Shown piece after piece: positions 15,021-15,037 of a stretch of DNA of 15,037 nt (positions are counted from its first letter, which is position 1; each line of letters opens with the position of its first letter). The stretch is from NCBI GenBank assembly GCA_903944555.1, contig CAJASG010000549.1, forward strand, positions 1 to 15,037, given 5' to 3'. The notes beneath the pieces were generated by a model that did no database searches, was not told where the DNA came from, and saw nothing but the letters and a program-made list of their open reading frames with translations. The stretch is from an uncultured beta proteobacterium (GTDB lineage Bacteria > Pseudomonadota > Gammaproteobacteria > Burkholderiales > Burkholderiaceae_C). A program made the position numbers and the translations under genes.

Positions 15021-15037
15021 TTACAGCGTTTGCAGGA

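Larger units (their letters stand above)
14080..15037. other. Gene-free stretch of ~960 bases rich in hairpins and short repeats
   Basis: No open frame here has a convincing ribosome site together with recognisable protein features. Frames up to 67 codons exist on both strands but look like chance or remnants. Base composition is uneven: AT-rich around 14140-14240, G-rich around 14480-14580. It contains a nested hairpin, a terminator-like hairpin, a tandem decamer, a perfect 32-bp palindrome and oriented decamers, each listed separately. A decayed mobile element or the border of an element beyond the right edge would fit, but no transposase, integrase or defined terminal repeat can be shown from this window. 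Confidence 0.6.

Overview
The window looks like a chromosomal segment of a GC-rich betaproteobacterium, most likely a Burkholderiales member of the Comamonadaceae (Rhodoferax/Polaromonas-like). This rests on the gene families present, the codon use, and a short dispersed repeat of a kind I recall from that family. No rRNA, tRNA, CRISPR array, intact insertion sequence or phage module is visible. Nine complete genes, one partial gene at the left edge and one small DUF gene cover bases 1-14079. The last ~960 bases hold no convincing gene.

Left part (1-3486, + strand): the 3' two thirds of a RecB/AddA-type helicase-nuclease, cut by the window edge; then a HI0933/TIGR03862-type FAD oxidoreductase; then a DUF3297 protein. 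The helicase gene carries a copy of a dispersed short repeat inside its reading frame, in the linker between the helicase and nuclease domains. A second copy lies in the intergenic gap near 9.6 kb.

Middle part (3477-7812): a compact minus-strand operon in the order VOC protein, fumarylacetoacetate hydrolase, maleylacetoacetate isomerase, 4-hydroxyphenylpyruvate dioxygenase, with a divergent LysR regulator. This is the homogentisate route of tyrosine/phenylalanine breakdown. The ring-cleaving enzyme, homogentisate 1,2-dioxygenase, is not in the cluster; a single-domain VOC metalloprotein occupies the promoter-proximal position. Two convergent gene pairs here overlap at their stop codons.

Right part (7809-14079): a predicted P-loop ATPase with C-terminal TPR-like helices (STAND-like, function unknown), then a divergent pair of membrane signalling proteins that share the same periplasmic and seven-helix (7TM-DISM) sensor layout. 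One ends in a GGEEF diguanylate cyclase. The other is a hybrid histidine kinase with a C-terminal receiver. The pair probably reads related periplasmic cues and sends them to c-di-GMP and phosphorelay outputs.

Tail (14080-15037): no supported gene. It holds hairpins, a tandem decamer, a perfect 32-bp palindrome, and a decamer (CTATGCRCAG) repeated in both orientations. It may be the edge of a mobile or replication-related element lying beyond the window, but the sequence here does not prove that.
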